DNA from: an uncultured Eubacteriales bacterium
GTDB lineage: Bacteria > Bacillota > Clostridia > Oscillospirales > CAG-272
NCBI GenBank assembly: GCA_902491535.1
Contig: CABUHS010000002.1
Span: 62,001 to 126,000, forward strand
Reading direction: 5' to 3'
DNA length: 64,000 nt
Within the stretch, counting starts at the first letter, position 1, and each line of letters starts with the position of its first letter. A program made the position numbers and the translations under genes. Shown one piece after another: positions 9,062 to 18,266 of this stretch. Under the pieces are notes generated by a model that saw nothing but the letters and a program-made list of their open reading frames with translations, made no database searches and was not told where the DNA came from.

Positions 9062-11320
9062 ATGACAACAAAGAAATTGTTCTTGAAAACACGTGTTAAA
9101 ACCGTGTCGGTTGCACTTGCGGCATTACTTGGAATGCAGGTACTGACTGTCGGGGGTGTTTTTGCCGATGAAGCAGCGCCTGATACTGTTATTTATGTTG
9201 ATGACGATGCTAAAGGACAGGGAGACGGTTCTTTTGAAAATCCGTTTGCTACTATAGAAGAAGCACGGGATGCGATTCGTCTTATGAAAGAGAACGAGTC
9301 GGTTTCCGGCGGTGTTACCGTCTATATTCGCGAGGGAATATACACTCAGACAGAAACTCTTACCTTCGACAGAGAGCTTGGCGACAACGGCTCTGCCGAA
9401 CATCCGGTGACATATAAAGCTTATAATGGCGAAACTGTCATTGTTGAGGGAGGAAAGCTTCTCGATAACAGTAGTTTCTCTGCGCCGGCTGAGGGCGATA
9501 AGCTTGCTGCAAGAATAAAGGACGAGACAGCTCGCGCTAAGGTGCTTACCTATGATCTCAGCGGAATTAACATTGATCTTACTTCCAAAAATCTTGCATT
9601 GTTTTTCGGCGGAAAACGCGCAGTTGAAGCCCGCTATCCTAACGAAAAGGCTAAAAATGAGGGGGACCCCGAAAGATATATTATCGGTTTTGTCGATCAA
9701 ACTCCCGGACATGACGGTTCGCAGTATGAGTGCGATTCAGCAACAAAAACATATTACGATAAAAGTGAAATTGTAAAAACATGGGATCCGGACAGCGTTA
9801 TAGGTGTGAAAGTTCTCGGCAATTTCGAAATTGACTGGTCAAGTTCTGAAGGAACAATAAAAGCATATGACCGAGAGACAAACCGTGTTACTCTTAAGAC
9901 TTCAAGCTATATGAATGCATACAGCAGCCGTTATTATTACAGTAATATAATAGAAGAGATGGACGCTGTTGGCGAGTATTATATAGATCAGGAAAGTAAG
10001 ACGCTGTATTTTTATGCGCCTGATGATTATGAGAATATGACAATCATGTTCTCTTCCTGCAAAGACAATGTTATAATGGCTAACGTTGATTTCTATACCT
10101 TTGACGGACTTACAGTAGAAGGCGGACTCAATAACAATATAACTATGACCGGAAACGATAATACGATCTGTAATTCTGTTATACGCTGCGCTCATACTGC
10201 TGTAACTGTGAAAGGATACAGTGAGGATAAGCAGGAAGATCTCGCCGAGTATAACCGTGTTGAACTTAGCGGATACAGGAATGTAATATATAATAATGAG
10301 ATATATTCTACAGGCGGAACAGCAGTTCAGCTTCACGGCGGAAATATGAGAAAGCTTATTTCATCGGACTCTGTTATTGATAACAATCATATTCATGATT
10401 TCGGTGAAGTCAGCAGAGTTTATAACGGAGCTATCTATCTCAGCGGAAACGGTTTCCTTGTGTCTCATAACGATATACACACCGGACCGCACACTTCATT
10501 TTCATGTGTTGCAAGCGATGTGATAATTGAATATAATCATATTCATAATGTTTGTTATGAAGCCGGTGATGCCGGAGCAATATATGTCGGCGGCTGGTCG
10601 ACTAATAACTGTGTATACCGCTATAATTTAATGTCGGATATCGTAAATAATCTAAGCCCTTACTATACTCCTAACGGATTTTACTGTGATGACGGCGGTT
10701 CGGGAAAGACCTTTATAAATAATATCTGCATAAACATAGACGGTCAGGCTATCGCATTCGGAGGCGGACGTGATAATATCTGCACAGACAACATTATAAT
10801 CAATTCCGGAATGGGATATGACCAGCGAGGATATTATCCCGGAACAGGTGCAAATGCCGGCTGGACTCTTGTAACAAGATTTGACGTTACCGATGCTACG
10901 GGAAATCTCGGCCTTCTTTGGGGAGATCTTCTTCCTCATGATACAGAAGCATGGGGACGGGTAGAAACATATCCCGCGTATGCATCCCGTGCGTGGGCAT
11001 TCAGATTCCCGTGGACAATGCTCCTTAAAACTACAAATGTTGTAGATCTTGAAGATAACTACGTATCTTATGCGTTCGGTACAACAAAGGTAAGAAACAA
11101 TGTTTTCTGCACTCGCGGCACGGCTATGAATATAAGTAATAATACCGAACGTCTTGGAATTTTCCGTGATAACTATAATTATTCGTCTGTATCGGATATC
11201 GGATTTGTAGATTATGAGGGCGGAAATTATAATATACGTGAAGATTCGAAAATTTATCATGATATTCCGGGATTTAAAACATTTAATGCTGATCTTATCG
11301 GAAGACTTGATGTGGAATGA
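9062..11320 (+). CDS. Secreted right-handed beta-helix protein (GH141-like)
   Basis: A 752-residue protein with a signal peptide (residues 1-36). The beta-helix entry is VIYVDDDAKGQGDGSFENPFA, split by the usual Gly-Asp-Gly turn. The family motifs GDAGAIY, CDDGGSGK and FGGGRDN are all intact, and the FPGT-type insertion after YDQRGYY is shared with the preceding paralogue. No dockerin, linker or anchor is visible. The start is well supported by GGAGGAAGGG just upstream. A 13-bp perfect hairpin closes the gene. It probably acts outside the cell on a polysaccharide, but substrate and reaction type are not deducible. Confidence 0.88.
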   Translation: MTTKKLFLKTRVKTVSVALAALLGMQVLTVGGVFADEAAPDTVIYVDDDAKGQGDGSFENPFATIEEARDAIRLMKENESVSGGVTVYIREGIYTQTETLTFDRELGDNGSAEHPVTYKAYNGETVIVEGGKLLDNSSFSAPAEGDKLAARIKDETARAKVLTYDLSGINIDLTSKNLALFFGGKRAVEARYPNEKAKNEGDPERYIIGFVDQTPGHDGSQYECDSATKTYYDKSEIVKTWDPDSVIGVKVLGNFEIDWSSSEGTIKAYDRETNRVTLKTSSYMNAYSSRYYYSNIIEEMDAVGEYYIDQESKTLYFYAPDDYENMTIMFSSCKDNVIMANVDFYTFDGLTVEGGLNNNITMTGNDNTICNSVIRCAHTAVTVKGYSEDKQEDLAEYNRVELSGYRNVIYNNEIYSTGGTAVQLHGGNMRKLISSDSVIDNNHIHDFGEVSRVYNGAIYLSGNGFLVSHNDIHTGPHTSFSCVASDVIIEYNHIHNVCYEAGDAGAIYVGGWSTNNCVYRYNLMSDIVNNLSPYYTPNGFYCDDGGSGKTFINNICINIDGQAIAFGGGRDNICTDNIIINSGMGYDQRGYYPGTGANAGWTLVTRFDVTDATGNLGLLWGDLLPHDTEAWGRVETYPAYASRAWAFRFPWTMLLKTTNVVDLEDNYVSYAFGTTKVRNNVFCTRGTAMNISNNTERLGIFRDNYNYSSVSDIGFVDYEGGNYNIREDSKIYHDIPGFKTFNADLIGRLDVE

Positions 11321-11349
11321 TTGGCGGTAAATGCTGATATTTACTTGTT

Positions 11350-11381
11350 CTGCCGAACCGCCTTTTGAGGCGGTTCGGCAG
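11350..11381 (+). terminator. GC-rich 13-bp stem-loop
   Basis: CTGCCGAACCGCC pairs perfectly with GGCGGTTCGGCAG around a six-base loop, 29 bases after the beta-helix stop. It is followed by ATTTACT rather than a full U-run. It is the strongest hairpin in the beta-helix array and probably a terminator. Confidence 0.7.
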
Positions 11382-11440
11382 ATTTACTAATAAAATTATT
11401 TTAATGTTTTATAACGCGCAAGGAAAGGAATTGCCATATT

Positions 11441-13924
11441 ATGAATCGTAAAAGACAGGAATTTTACAGAACCGGCAAACGAGCGGCTGCCGCTGCATTA
11501 TCCGTGATCATGCTTTCGTTGGCGGTAAGTACCGGCATTGCCATGCATGCGTCTGAACCGGGTGATATAAACGGAGACGGAAGTATAAATGCTAAGGATC
11601 TTACCCGTCTTATGAAAAATGTTTCAGGCGCTTCGTCGGATGTGGAAAAAGACATTCTTGACGTTACTGGAGACGGGGTTGTCAACTCGAAAGATCTTAT
11701 CCGTTTGATGAAGTATATTGCGGGTGAGGACGTTGTGCTTCACGGGCCGAAAATCGATAGTACAGACTCATCGGATAGAGTGAATGGAACAGAAACCGCT
11801 ACCGATAGCCTTGCCGTGACTGATAAAGTGACCGACAGAGTGCCTGATGTAAGCGAGACGCGTGATGATCACGGAGAACAGACTTCCCAAATAACGACCG
11901 GTTATGAGTCAGAAAAGCCTATAGATACCGAGTATATTCCGGAGGAGCCTCCGATCAGAGAGACACTTGGTTTGTATGTTGATATAGCTGCTCCATCAGG
12001 CGGAGATGGATCTGAAAGTCTGCCGTTTGACTCTATTAAAGCAGCACGCGACAGAATCAGAGTTATGAAATCTGAAAACTCGATTCCGGAAAATACGGAT
12101 ATCGTTGTGTACATAAAATCAGGAAAGTACCTTAGAAAAGAACCGCTTACGTTTACTTCAGAGGATTCCGGTACTGCTGATTACAGCATAACCTATAAAG
12201 CATACGGCGACGGGGATGTTGTTATAACCGGCGGTGTTACACTTTCTCCCGATAAATTCGGCGGAGCTGATGAAAAGGTCCTGAGTTCGCTTTCCGGCGA
12301 TGCGCTGAAAGCCGTTAGAACATATGATCTTAAGACTGAGGGAATAGATTATACTTCCGAAAAATTCGGTCTTTATATAAACGGAACAAGAGGAACTCTC
12401 GCAAGGTATCCTAACGATGATTCTATATGGGGATTTGAAGGAGTATCAAATAATGGCGGAACATGGACCTTTGATGATCCCGACGGCATAGTCGGAACAT
12501 GGAAGAACTTAGACGGTGTTACGGTTGAGGGCCATTTTCATATAGACTGGGTTCAGGATTCCGGAATTATTACAGGATATGACTATAATAACGGCCGTGT
12601 CATAATGTCGTCATCGGCGGAAAATCTTACAGGAAACGGAACATATTATTTCAGTAATATATTTGACGAACTTGACAGCGCCGGAGAATATTATGTTGAC
12701 CGCGAAACCGGAATTCTTTATGTTTATCCGATCGGGAATATAGAGGATTGTGAAATCGTAATTCCGGTATGCGATGATGCCGTATTATCTGCGGATGTCA
12801 ACTACTATACATTTGATTCTATCATATTTGAATACGGTTTATATGATATTATACATATGAACGGCGACTGCAACAGCATCGAAAACTGCATTGTACGCAA
12901 TGCAGTTAAAAACGGAATCGTTGCAAACGGAAACAAAACGTATATTTATAATAATGAAGTCTATACAATAGGCTCTACAGGTGTTAATGTAACCGGCGGC
13001 GATCCTTATACGCTGAAGCATTCCGGTAATGTTGTTGACAATAATGAAATACACGATTTCGGTCAGATAGATAAAACCTATAATCCCGGAGTTACTGCAG
13101 GCGGCATCGGCTGTACGGTTACTCATAATGAGATTTATAATGCACCGCATAATGCGATAAACTATACTGCGTCATCAATGTATATAGCATATAATTATAT
13201 TCACGATGTATGTAGAGAAGCAAATGATGCCGGCGCAGTGTATGACGGCGGATGGCGTGGCGGTCAGATGATATTTGAACACAATGTCATTAAGGATATA
13301 ACAAGTCCTAACGGTAGGCCTAACGGATATTACTGTGATGACGGCGGCGCCGGAAAAACAGTCGTTTCCAATATGTTCATAAATGTTGCCGGAAGAGGTC
13401 TTATGATAGGTGGAGGCAGGGATAATACAATTACGGATAACATACTTATAAATTCCGGATTTTATTATGATGAGCGTTGTTACTACCGTAACTATAATAA
13501 TAATCCAAATGCCGGATGGGCGTCACAGGGGTCTCATGTTACATTTCCTACCGGAAGTCTTTGGAAGGATTTATTAGCTGCCGAGGCATACGGCTCCGAG
13601 GTATGGGCAATGAGCTATCCGTGGACTGTTCTTATAAACGGCTCTGCCGTAGTTCATCCGGAGGCGAAATACACTTCTAATTCTTTCGGTAATTCAAGTG
13701 TGCGCCAGAATATTATTTTCCCGCGCACCAGAAGTATGGAAATACAGCCCGATACTGGCAGATTGGTAGATTTTCGTGATAATATATATCTGAGCAATCA
13801 GAATTATTTCGGATTTGCCGACATAAACGCAGGGGACTATACAGTGAGCAGCGACGCGACTATATATACCATGCTTCCGGGCTTTAAGGCATGCGACTTC
13901 GCAAATGTCGGAAGAATAAAATAG
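11441..13924 (+). CDS. Secreted dockerin-beta-helix protein
   Basis: An 827-residue secreted protein. A signal peptide spans residues 1-35. A type I dockerin directly follows (about residues 38-98), with DINGDGSINAKD and DVTGDGVVNSKD calcium loops and LTRLMKN/LIRLMKY recognition helices. A Ser/Thr/Asp-rich linker runs to about residue 170, then a beta-helix enzyme module with NDAGAVY, CDDGGAGK and IGGGRDN. Only this one of the four complete beta-helix copies has a dockerin. The DUF4838 gene follows after 15 bases, with its ribosome site next to this stop, so the two are almost certainly cotranscribed. Here the beta-helix partner carries the dockerin and the DUF4838 partner does not, the reverse of the first module. 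Confidence 0.9.
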   Translation: MNRKRQEFYRTGKRAAAAALSVIMLSLAVSTGIAMHASEPGDINGDGSINAKDLTRLMKNVSGASSDVEKDILDVTGDGVVNSKDLIRLMKYIAGEDVVLHGPKIDSTDSSDRVNGTETATDSLAVTDKVTDRVPDVSETRDDHGEQTSQITTGYESEKPIDTEYIPEEPPIRETLGLYVDIAAPSGGDGSESLPFDSIKAARDRIRVMKSENSIPENTDIVVYIKSGKYLRKEPLTFTSEDSGTADYSITYKAYGDGDVVITGGVTLSPDKFGGADEKVLSSLSGDALKAVRTYDLKTEGIDYTSEKFGLYINGTRGTLARYPNDDSIWGFEGVSNNGGTWTFDDPDGIVGTWKNLDGVTVEGHFHIDWVQDSGIITGYDYNNGRVIMSSSAENLTGNGTYYFSNIFDELDSAGEYYVDRETGILYVYPIGNIEDCEIVIPVCDDAVLSADVNYYTFDSIIFEYGLYDIIHMNGDCNSIENCIVRNAVKNGIVANGNKTYIYNNEVYTIGSTGVNVTGGDPYTLKHSGNVVDNNEIHDFGQIDKTYNPGVTAGGIGCTVTHNEIYNAPHNAINYTASSMYIAYNYIHDVCREANDAGAVYDGGWRGGQMIFEHNVIKDITSPNGRPNGYYCDDGGAGKTVVSNMFINVAGRGLMIGGGRDNTITDNILINSGFYYDERCYYRNYNNNPNAGWASQGSHVTFPTGSLWKDLLAAEAYGSEVWAMSYPWTVLINGSAVVHPEAKYTSNSFGNSSVRQNIIFPRTRSMEIQPDTGRLVDFRDNIYLSNQNYFGFADINAGDYTVSSDATIYTMLPGFKACDFANVGRIK

Positions 13925-13939
13925 GGAGGTGCTTTTATA

Positions 13940-15637
13940 ATGATAAAAATAAATAAGAAAATCATATCCGGATTGCTTTGCTTTTCTGTGCTGACCGCGG
14001 GAATGCTTACATTATGCGGAAATGCAGATACAAGCGGCGTGGTAAAAGCAGTCTCTGATACAATAGGAGATATGGACAGCGGACTGGTTATTGCTCAGAA
14101 TAAAGGTGTCAGCTATACCATTGTTTGCAACAGCTATTCTTCCGGAGCTACGGATGAGTATGAAGCTGCGAAAGCGCTTCAGAGCGCCTTTTCTACATTG
14201 CTCGGAGGATCGTCTCCGAGAATATCAAGCAACGCAATGAACAGCCGAACAAAGGAGATAGTTGTAGGTACGGGTACTGCCCCGGAGGAAGCAGGATATT
14301 TTACAGTAGATCGATCCGGACTTGGGGAAAGCGGATTTTTGATTCAGACGATCGGAAACCGTATCGTTATTACCGGATCAACTTCTGACGGAACTTGGAA
14401 TGGCATTGAGTATTTTGTAAAGAATTATTTGGGATATGATGCAAGGACGAATGCTTCGCCGCCGAGTGTAAGAAATATTGCGGTACCTGCAGATATAAAT
14501 TACAGATCGGAAGGAAATGATAATATCTTTCCGTTGCGCTCGGTCCAGGCAGACGGAACTTTCGGGATCATGGAATACGGCGATATAAATTATGATGATA
14601 TGTTCGAACATATCGCGTCGAATGGTGTAAATACAACTCCGTGCTATTCCAAATCTACTGTTATAAATACACTGGAACGAAAGGCAAAGGTCAAATACGC
14701 TGTTACATTTAATACGCCGGATGAGCTTTGCAACTGCGCTGAATGTATGGCGGCTGCAGAGGCTGAAAAAACAGAGATGGGGGCTTATTTTCGTGCGGTA
14801 AAGACCATAGCCGAGAGGAATCCCTCATTGAATATCCGTATTCTCGCGATGAACAGAACATTTAAAGCTCCTGTATCGTACCTCGGGGATAATGTCGAAG
14901 TTCTTATCTGTGACAGGAAAGCATGTTCGGCACATGCGATTGATGACAAAAACTGTTCGGTAAACAAAACGTTTGCTGATGAACTCAGATCATGGAAAAA
15001 GGCTTGCGGAAAAGTCAGTGTTATTGATTTTACATCTGACTATTACTACTATCCGGTAAGTTTCCCGAATCTTTATACGATTAAAAAGAATGTTAATTTC
15101 TATGCTTCAGAGGGCGTACACGGTGTATATCTGCAATTTGATACATCGCTTTCAGATCTTGAATTTTCCGATTTGAGAAAATATCTGTCGGAATGTCTGC
15201 TAAGTGATCCGGATATGAGTGACAGTGAGTACAGCGAGCTTATGGATATCGGTATAAAACATTACTACGGGGAATCATCGGCGAAGGCAGTACGCAGATA
15301 TATAGATCTTTTTAATGATACGGTTTCGGCTCGCGGAGAATGCTTTGATATATATTCTGAGCCTGATGAAATACTTCCGATCAGGAAAGTCCGCGGAAGC
15401 GGTGCGGATGCATACGATCTTACTTTTGCCTGCTCAGCTTATGATATATGGAACGAAGCCTTTCCTTATAACGAGATACTCGGAAAATCAACATCACTTT
15501 ATTCCCGCTATCTTCATTACAGATATATGTCATCTCCTGTATCGCATGCAAAAACGCAGTTCAGCCTGTGGCTTGGAGCTGTAACGGATATACAGGACAG
15601 AACGGAAGTGATAAATGCTGTGATGGCGGAGAAATAA
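13940..15637 (+). CDS. Secreted DUF4838 protein without dockerin
   Basis: A 565-residue protein with a signal peptide (residues 1-29) that goes almost straight into DUF4838. It shows the family landmarks CNCAECMAAAEAE before MGAYF, GDNVEVLICD, DFTSDYYYYP, YLQFD, IYSEPDEILPI and PVSHAKTQ. It is about 190 residues shorter than the first copy because dockerin and linker are absent. AGGGAGGTG seven bases before the ATG is a near-ideal ribosome site. The gene is coupled to the dockerin-beta-helix gene. The Cys triplet and acidic residues around GAYF are conserved in all three DUF4838 copies in the window and may bind a metal, which is inferred. The reaction is unknown. Confidence 0.88.
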   Translation: MIKINKKIISGLLCFSVLTAGMLTLCGNADTSGVVKAVSDTIGDMDSGLVIAQNKGVSYTIVCNSYSSGATDEYEAAKALQSAFSTLLGGSSPRISSNAMNSRTKEIVVGTGTAPEEAGYFTVDRSGLGESGFLIQTIGNRIVITGSTSDGTWNGIEYFVKNYLGYDARTNASPPSVRNIAVPADINYRSEGNDNIFPLRSVQADGTFGIMEYGDINYDDMFEHIASNGVNTTPCYSKSTVINTLERKAKVKYAVTFNTPDELCNCAECMAAAEAEKTEMGAYFRAVKTIAERNPSLNIRILAMNRTFKAPVSYLGDNVEVLICDRKACSAHAIDDKNCSVNKTFADELRSWKKACGKVSVIDFTSDYYYYPVSFPNLYTIKKNVNFYASEGVHGVYLQFDTSLSDLEFSDLRKYLSECLLSDPDMSDSEYSELMDIGIKHYYGESSAKAVRRYIDLFNDTVSARGECFDIYSEPDEILPIRKVRGSGADAYDLTFACSAYDIWNEAFPYNEILGKSTSLYSRYLHYRYMSSPVSHAKTQFSLWLGAVTDIQDRTEVINAVMAEK

Positions 15638-15721
15638 AGAATATTGTCCGTACAGTTCAGGCTTTGTGAACAATATGAAATATGAGTGGGATAAATTGTA
15701 CAAATAATTTTTGCGAAACAC

Positions 15722-15756
15722 TTGACTTTTGGGTATAGAATATGATATTATATAAT
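15722..15756 (+). promoter_or_regulatory. Candidate sigma-A promoter
   Basis: TTGACT, an 18-base spacer, then TATTAT (with an overlapping TATAAT further on). It lies in the 517-base gap after the DUF4838 gene and would give a leader of about 390 bases before the CBM9 gene. Apart from this and the second promoter, the gap holds only AT-rich sequence; I see no gene in it. Confidence 0.45.
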
Positions 15757-15994
15757 ACACGGCATGAGGCGATATTGTTTATTATATGAATTGTATAATA
15801 AATAGGCGCAGCGGTTATTTCAGCAATGTCTGCGATGGTTTTGTTGAAGAATCCGTGTATACGGTAAAAGACAGTTAAGTAAGCCTTTCCGGTGTAAGGT
15901 TTTTCATATTTTTACTGCGCATGAAAAAAAGTACTGGTTTGCAATTTTGATGTTTTTTTATCAAAAAATATAAAAAAATTTTTCGTAAAAACTA

Positions 15995-16023
15995 TTGCAA
16001 AATTCGCAAAAAAATTGCATAAT
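15995..16023 (+). promoter_or_regulatory. Candidate sigma-A promoter for the CBM9/cohesin genes
   Basis: TTGCAA and CATAAT separated by 17 bases, preceded by a run of A/T tracts like an UP element. It sits about 130 bases before the ATG of the first CBM9 membrane protein. Confidence 0.5.
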
Positions 16024-16154
16024 ATAAGTGTGATCGGAGATGTTGTTTCGGCAATAAAATTTCCGCTCATAAGCGGTTGGTTTAAACGGCTTTTATATCT
16101 TTGTATACAAAAAGTATACATTGATTTAAATAAAATAATATGAGGAGAACAGAA

Positions 16155-17261
16155 ATGAAAAAGTTTAGCTTGTTCATGGCAGCGGTACTTGCTTCAGCGG
16201 CTTTAGTAGCTATACCGTCGAATGCGGCGGTAAACGGTGATGGAGTGCTTAAGTATACTCCTGTCATTGACGGTAAGATCGATGCTGCATATATGCAGTC
16301 GGCAAATGTTACACATGATTTCCCTGCTGAGAGAGACAGCTCTAACTATTGGGGCAGCGGTAAATTTGAGTTTACCGATAGAGAAAAAGATGAAAAGGGA
16401 GAGCCTTTGCCCGACAGCGTCGGACATGTTACTGCTTACGGTTGGGACATTCAGGCAACTTCCTACTTTCTTTGGGATGATGAAAACCTTTATGTTGCTG
16501 TAAGAATTGTTGATGACGATGTTACTGGTGTCTCAGATGCAAAGTACAATGAGGCTGTAGAGGATTATGAGGACTACGGTCTGTGGCTTACAGACGCAAT
16601 AGCGCCTTGCTTTACATACAAGGGCATGAACTGCACGCTCCGTGTTGAGGCTGTTGGACGCTTTGGTACCGCATATGATTCTCCTGAGTCTACCAACTGG
16701 ATTGAATGGGCTACATGGCATAATCATCAGCCTAATAAGGATAACGGACTTTATGCGGTTTCACGTACAACCGATGGCTATATTGTTGAGATGAAGCTTC
16801 CGGTTAATGAGTCAACCAGAAATAAGCTCATGAAAGACGGAGGAAGTTTCAGTTACGGTTTATCTGTCTGTGATATTCCTATGAACTTCAAATACGGCAT
16901 AGACCCCGCTCATCTTGAAGAGGGAGTTGTAGAAGAAAACTTCAATTCGGAAGATTTTATGCTTTGGAATGACCTCGCTCTGTACGGCGGCGGAAAGTAT
17001 AAATTGAAGCTTTCGACTAATACTCCTACAGTTGATCCCAACGCAGATGCTTCACCGGAGACAACTGCACCTGATAATACAAATAATCAGACACCGTCCA
17101 ACGGAAATTCCGGAAATACAAATAATGACAATACTGCTCCTAAGCCGGCTGCTCCTAACGGCGGAAACAGCGCTGCTCAGACAAGCGATATAGGAATTGC
17201 GGTAGCGGCTGCATCACTTGTGGCAGCAGCAGCATTTATTGTAATTAAAAAACGTAAATAA
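16155..17261 (+). CDS. Surface-anchored CBM9-like protein
   Basis: A 368-residue protein. A signal peptide spans residues 1-23. A CBM9/DOMON-like beta-sandwich runs over about residues 30-285, with PVIDGKIDAAY at the start, SYFLWDDENLYVAVRIVDDD in the centre and DGYIVEMKLPV near the end, the hallmark strands of family 9 carbohydrate-binding domains. An Asn/Thr/Pro linker follows, then AQTSD, a hydrophobic helix and KKRK. The tail looks like a degenerate sortase signal or a plain membrane anchor. It should hold sugar chains at the cell surface. ATG 16155 was preferred over ATG 16140 because GAGGAG lies between them. A paralogue with the same layout is encoded 4.3 kb downstream. Confidence 0.85.
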   Translation: MKKFSLFMAAVLASAALVAIPSNAAVNGDGVLKYTPVIDGKIDAAYMQSANVTHDFPAERDSSNYWGSGKFEFTDREKDEKGEPLPDSVGHVTAYGWDIQATSYFLWDDENLYVAVRIVDDDVTGVSDAKYNEAVEDYEDYGLWLTDAIAPCFTYKGMNCTLRVEAVGRFGTAYDSPESTNWIEWATWHNHQPNKDNGLYAVSRTTDGYIVEMKLPVNESTRNKLMKDGGSFSYGLSVCDIPMNFKYGIDPAHLEEGVVEENFNSEDFMLWNDLALYGGGKYKLKLSTNTPTVDPNADASPETTAPDNTNNQTPSNGNSGNTNNDNTAPKPAAPNGGNSAAQTSDIGIAVAAASLVAAAAFIVIKKRK

Positions 17262-17291
17262 ATATAAATCATATAGATAATCATATAGATT

Positions 17292-17921
17292 ATGATAAAG
17301 AAAAAGTTTGCATTTTTATTACTTTCACTTACCGTTCTGATAGCACCGCTTAGTATGGCTGTATCGGCTGAGAATGAAAAGCCGACGATATCGGTGAGCA
17401 GTGTGTCGGCGGATGCCGGAGACAAAGTTTCTGTTGATGTTTCGATTTCCGGCAATCCTGGCATATGTTGTTTCATACTTGGTCTTAAATACGATACATC
17501 AAGACTCAAATTTGAGTCTGCTGAACTTGACGGTAAAGTATCCGGTATGTTTGAGGCTAAAGAACGTATAGTTTGGGTCGGTGATAAAGATACCGATTAT
17601 AACGGCAAATACGTTACGCTTAACTTTACGGTTCTTAAGAGCGCTCAGGCAGGAAAAGCTGATATCACGCTTACATACAGTGACGGCGATATCTGCAATT
17701 ACAATGAAGAGGATGTTACTTTTGATGTCGTTCCGGGCGTTGTTAATGTTGAAAAAGGCGGAGATCCTTCGCTTGCTCAGGATAGCTCGTCCGACGGTGA
17801 GAAAGGGATATCTAAGGATATCGTTACTGTCGCTATTGTTGCCGTCATTATTGTGATAGCGATTGCAGCATGTGCTATGGCGGTTATCGTTTCCAAAAGG
17901 AAGAACGGCAAAGACGAATAA
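17292..17921 (+). CDS. Single-cohesin membrane protein (anchoring scaffoldin)
   Basis: A 209-residue protein: signal peptide (residues 1-24), one type I cohesin domain (about residues 30-150), a short Ser/Asp/Gly linker, a C-terminal transmembrane helix and SKRKNGKDE. Cohesin landmarks are VSADAGDKVSVDVSISGNPG, YDTSRLKF, KYVTLNFTVL and SDGDICNYNEEDV followed by a final VVPGVVNV strand. The last block is nearly identical in the two-cohesin protein, so both should bind the same dockerins. It lies 30 bases after the CBM9 gene with no clear Shine-Dalgarno, so translation may be coupled or weak. It should place one dockerin protein on the membrane surface. Confidence 0.87.
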   Translation: MIKKKFAFLLLSLTVLIAPLSMAVSAENEKPTISVSSVSADAGDKVSVDVSISGNPGICCFILGLKYDTSRLKFESAELDGKVSGMFEAKERIVWVGDKDTDYNGKYVTLNFTVLKSAQAGKADITLTYSDGDICNYNEEDVTFDVVPGVVNVEKGGDPSLAQDSSSDGEKGISKDIVTVAIVAVIIVIAIAACAMAVIVSKRKNGKDE

Positions 17922-18266
17922 GAATATTTTCTTAAAGATGTAAGAGCCGGCCGTTAATTCTTGGCTGATGCATCTTATGCTGTGGCTAAAATGAAATAGT
18001 GCTTGAAATTCGGTATGCACTCGGGTGTATGCCAAATGACAGGTGTTATTTATAGAACGTATAAAACCCGAAAGACCGCGCGTATATGTTGGGGGTTATA
18101 CAAAACTTCGGGTGGATTTATCCTTACGAAGACGGACGTAATGAAGCATATGCTTCAAAATAACTTGCTTGCGCATCGGTATGTTATTCGGATCGCGCCT
18201 GAATATGTGCTGATGTAATGGCGGAGCCTGCGGTCTTTTACCGCAAAAACAGAAAAGGAGAAAAAC
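17922..18266 (+). other. Gene-free stretch with nested stem-loops
   Basis: No credible gene. ACCCGAA (18066-18072) can pair with TTCGGGT (18107-18113), enclosing GTATA/TATAC. A small TGCGGT/ACCGCA hairpin (18229-18245) stands just before the ribosome site of the next gene. A structured leader is possible, but it matches no riboswitch class I recognise. Confidence 0.35.

Noticed and set aside
17170..17261. Canonical LPXTG sortase signal on the CBM9 proteins
   Set aside because: The sequence is AQTSD or AQTGD, not LPXTG or SPxTGD, so only a variant or decayed signal can be claimed.
18003..18218. A 71-codon plus-strand open frame in the gap before the dockerin/Cys-repeat gene
   Set aside because: No ribosome site, atypical composition and no recognisable motif; it overlaps complementary segments likely to be RNA structure.
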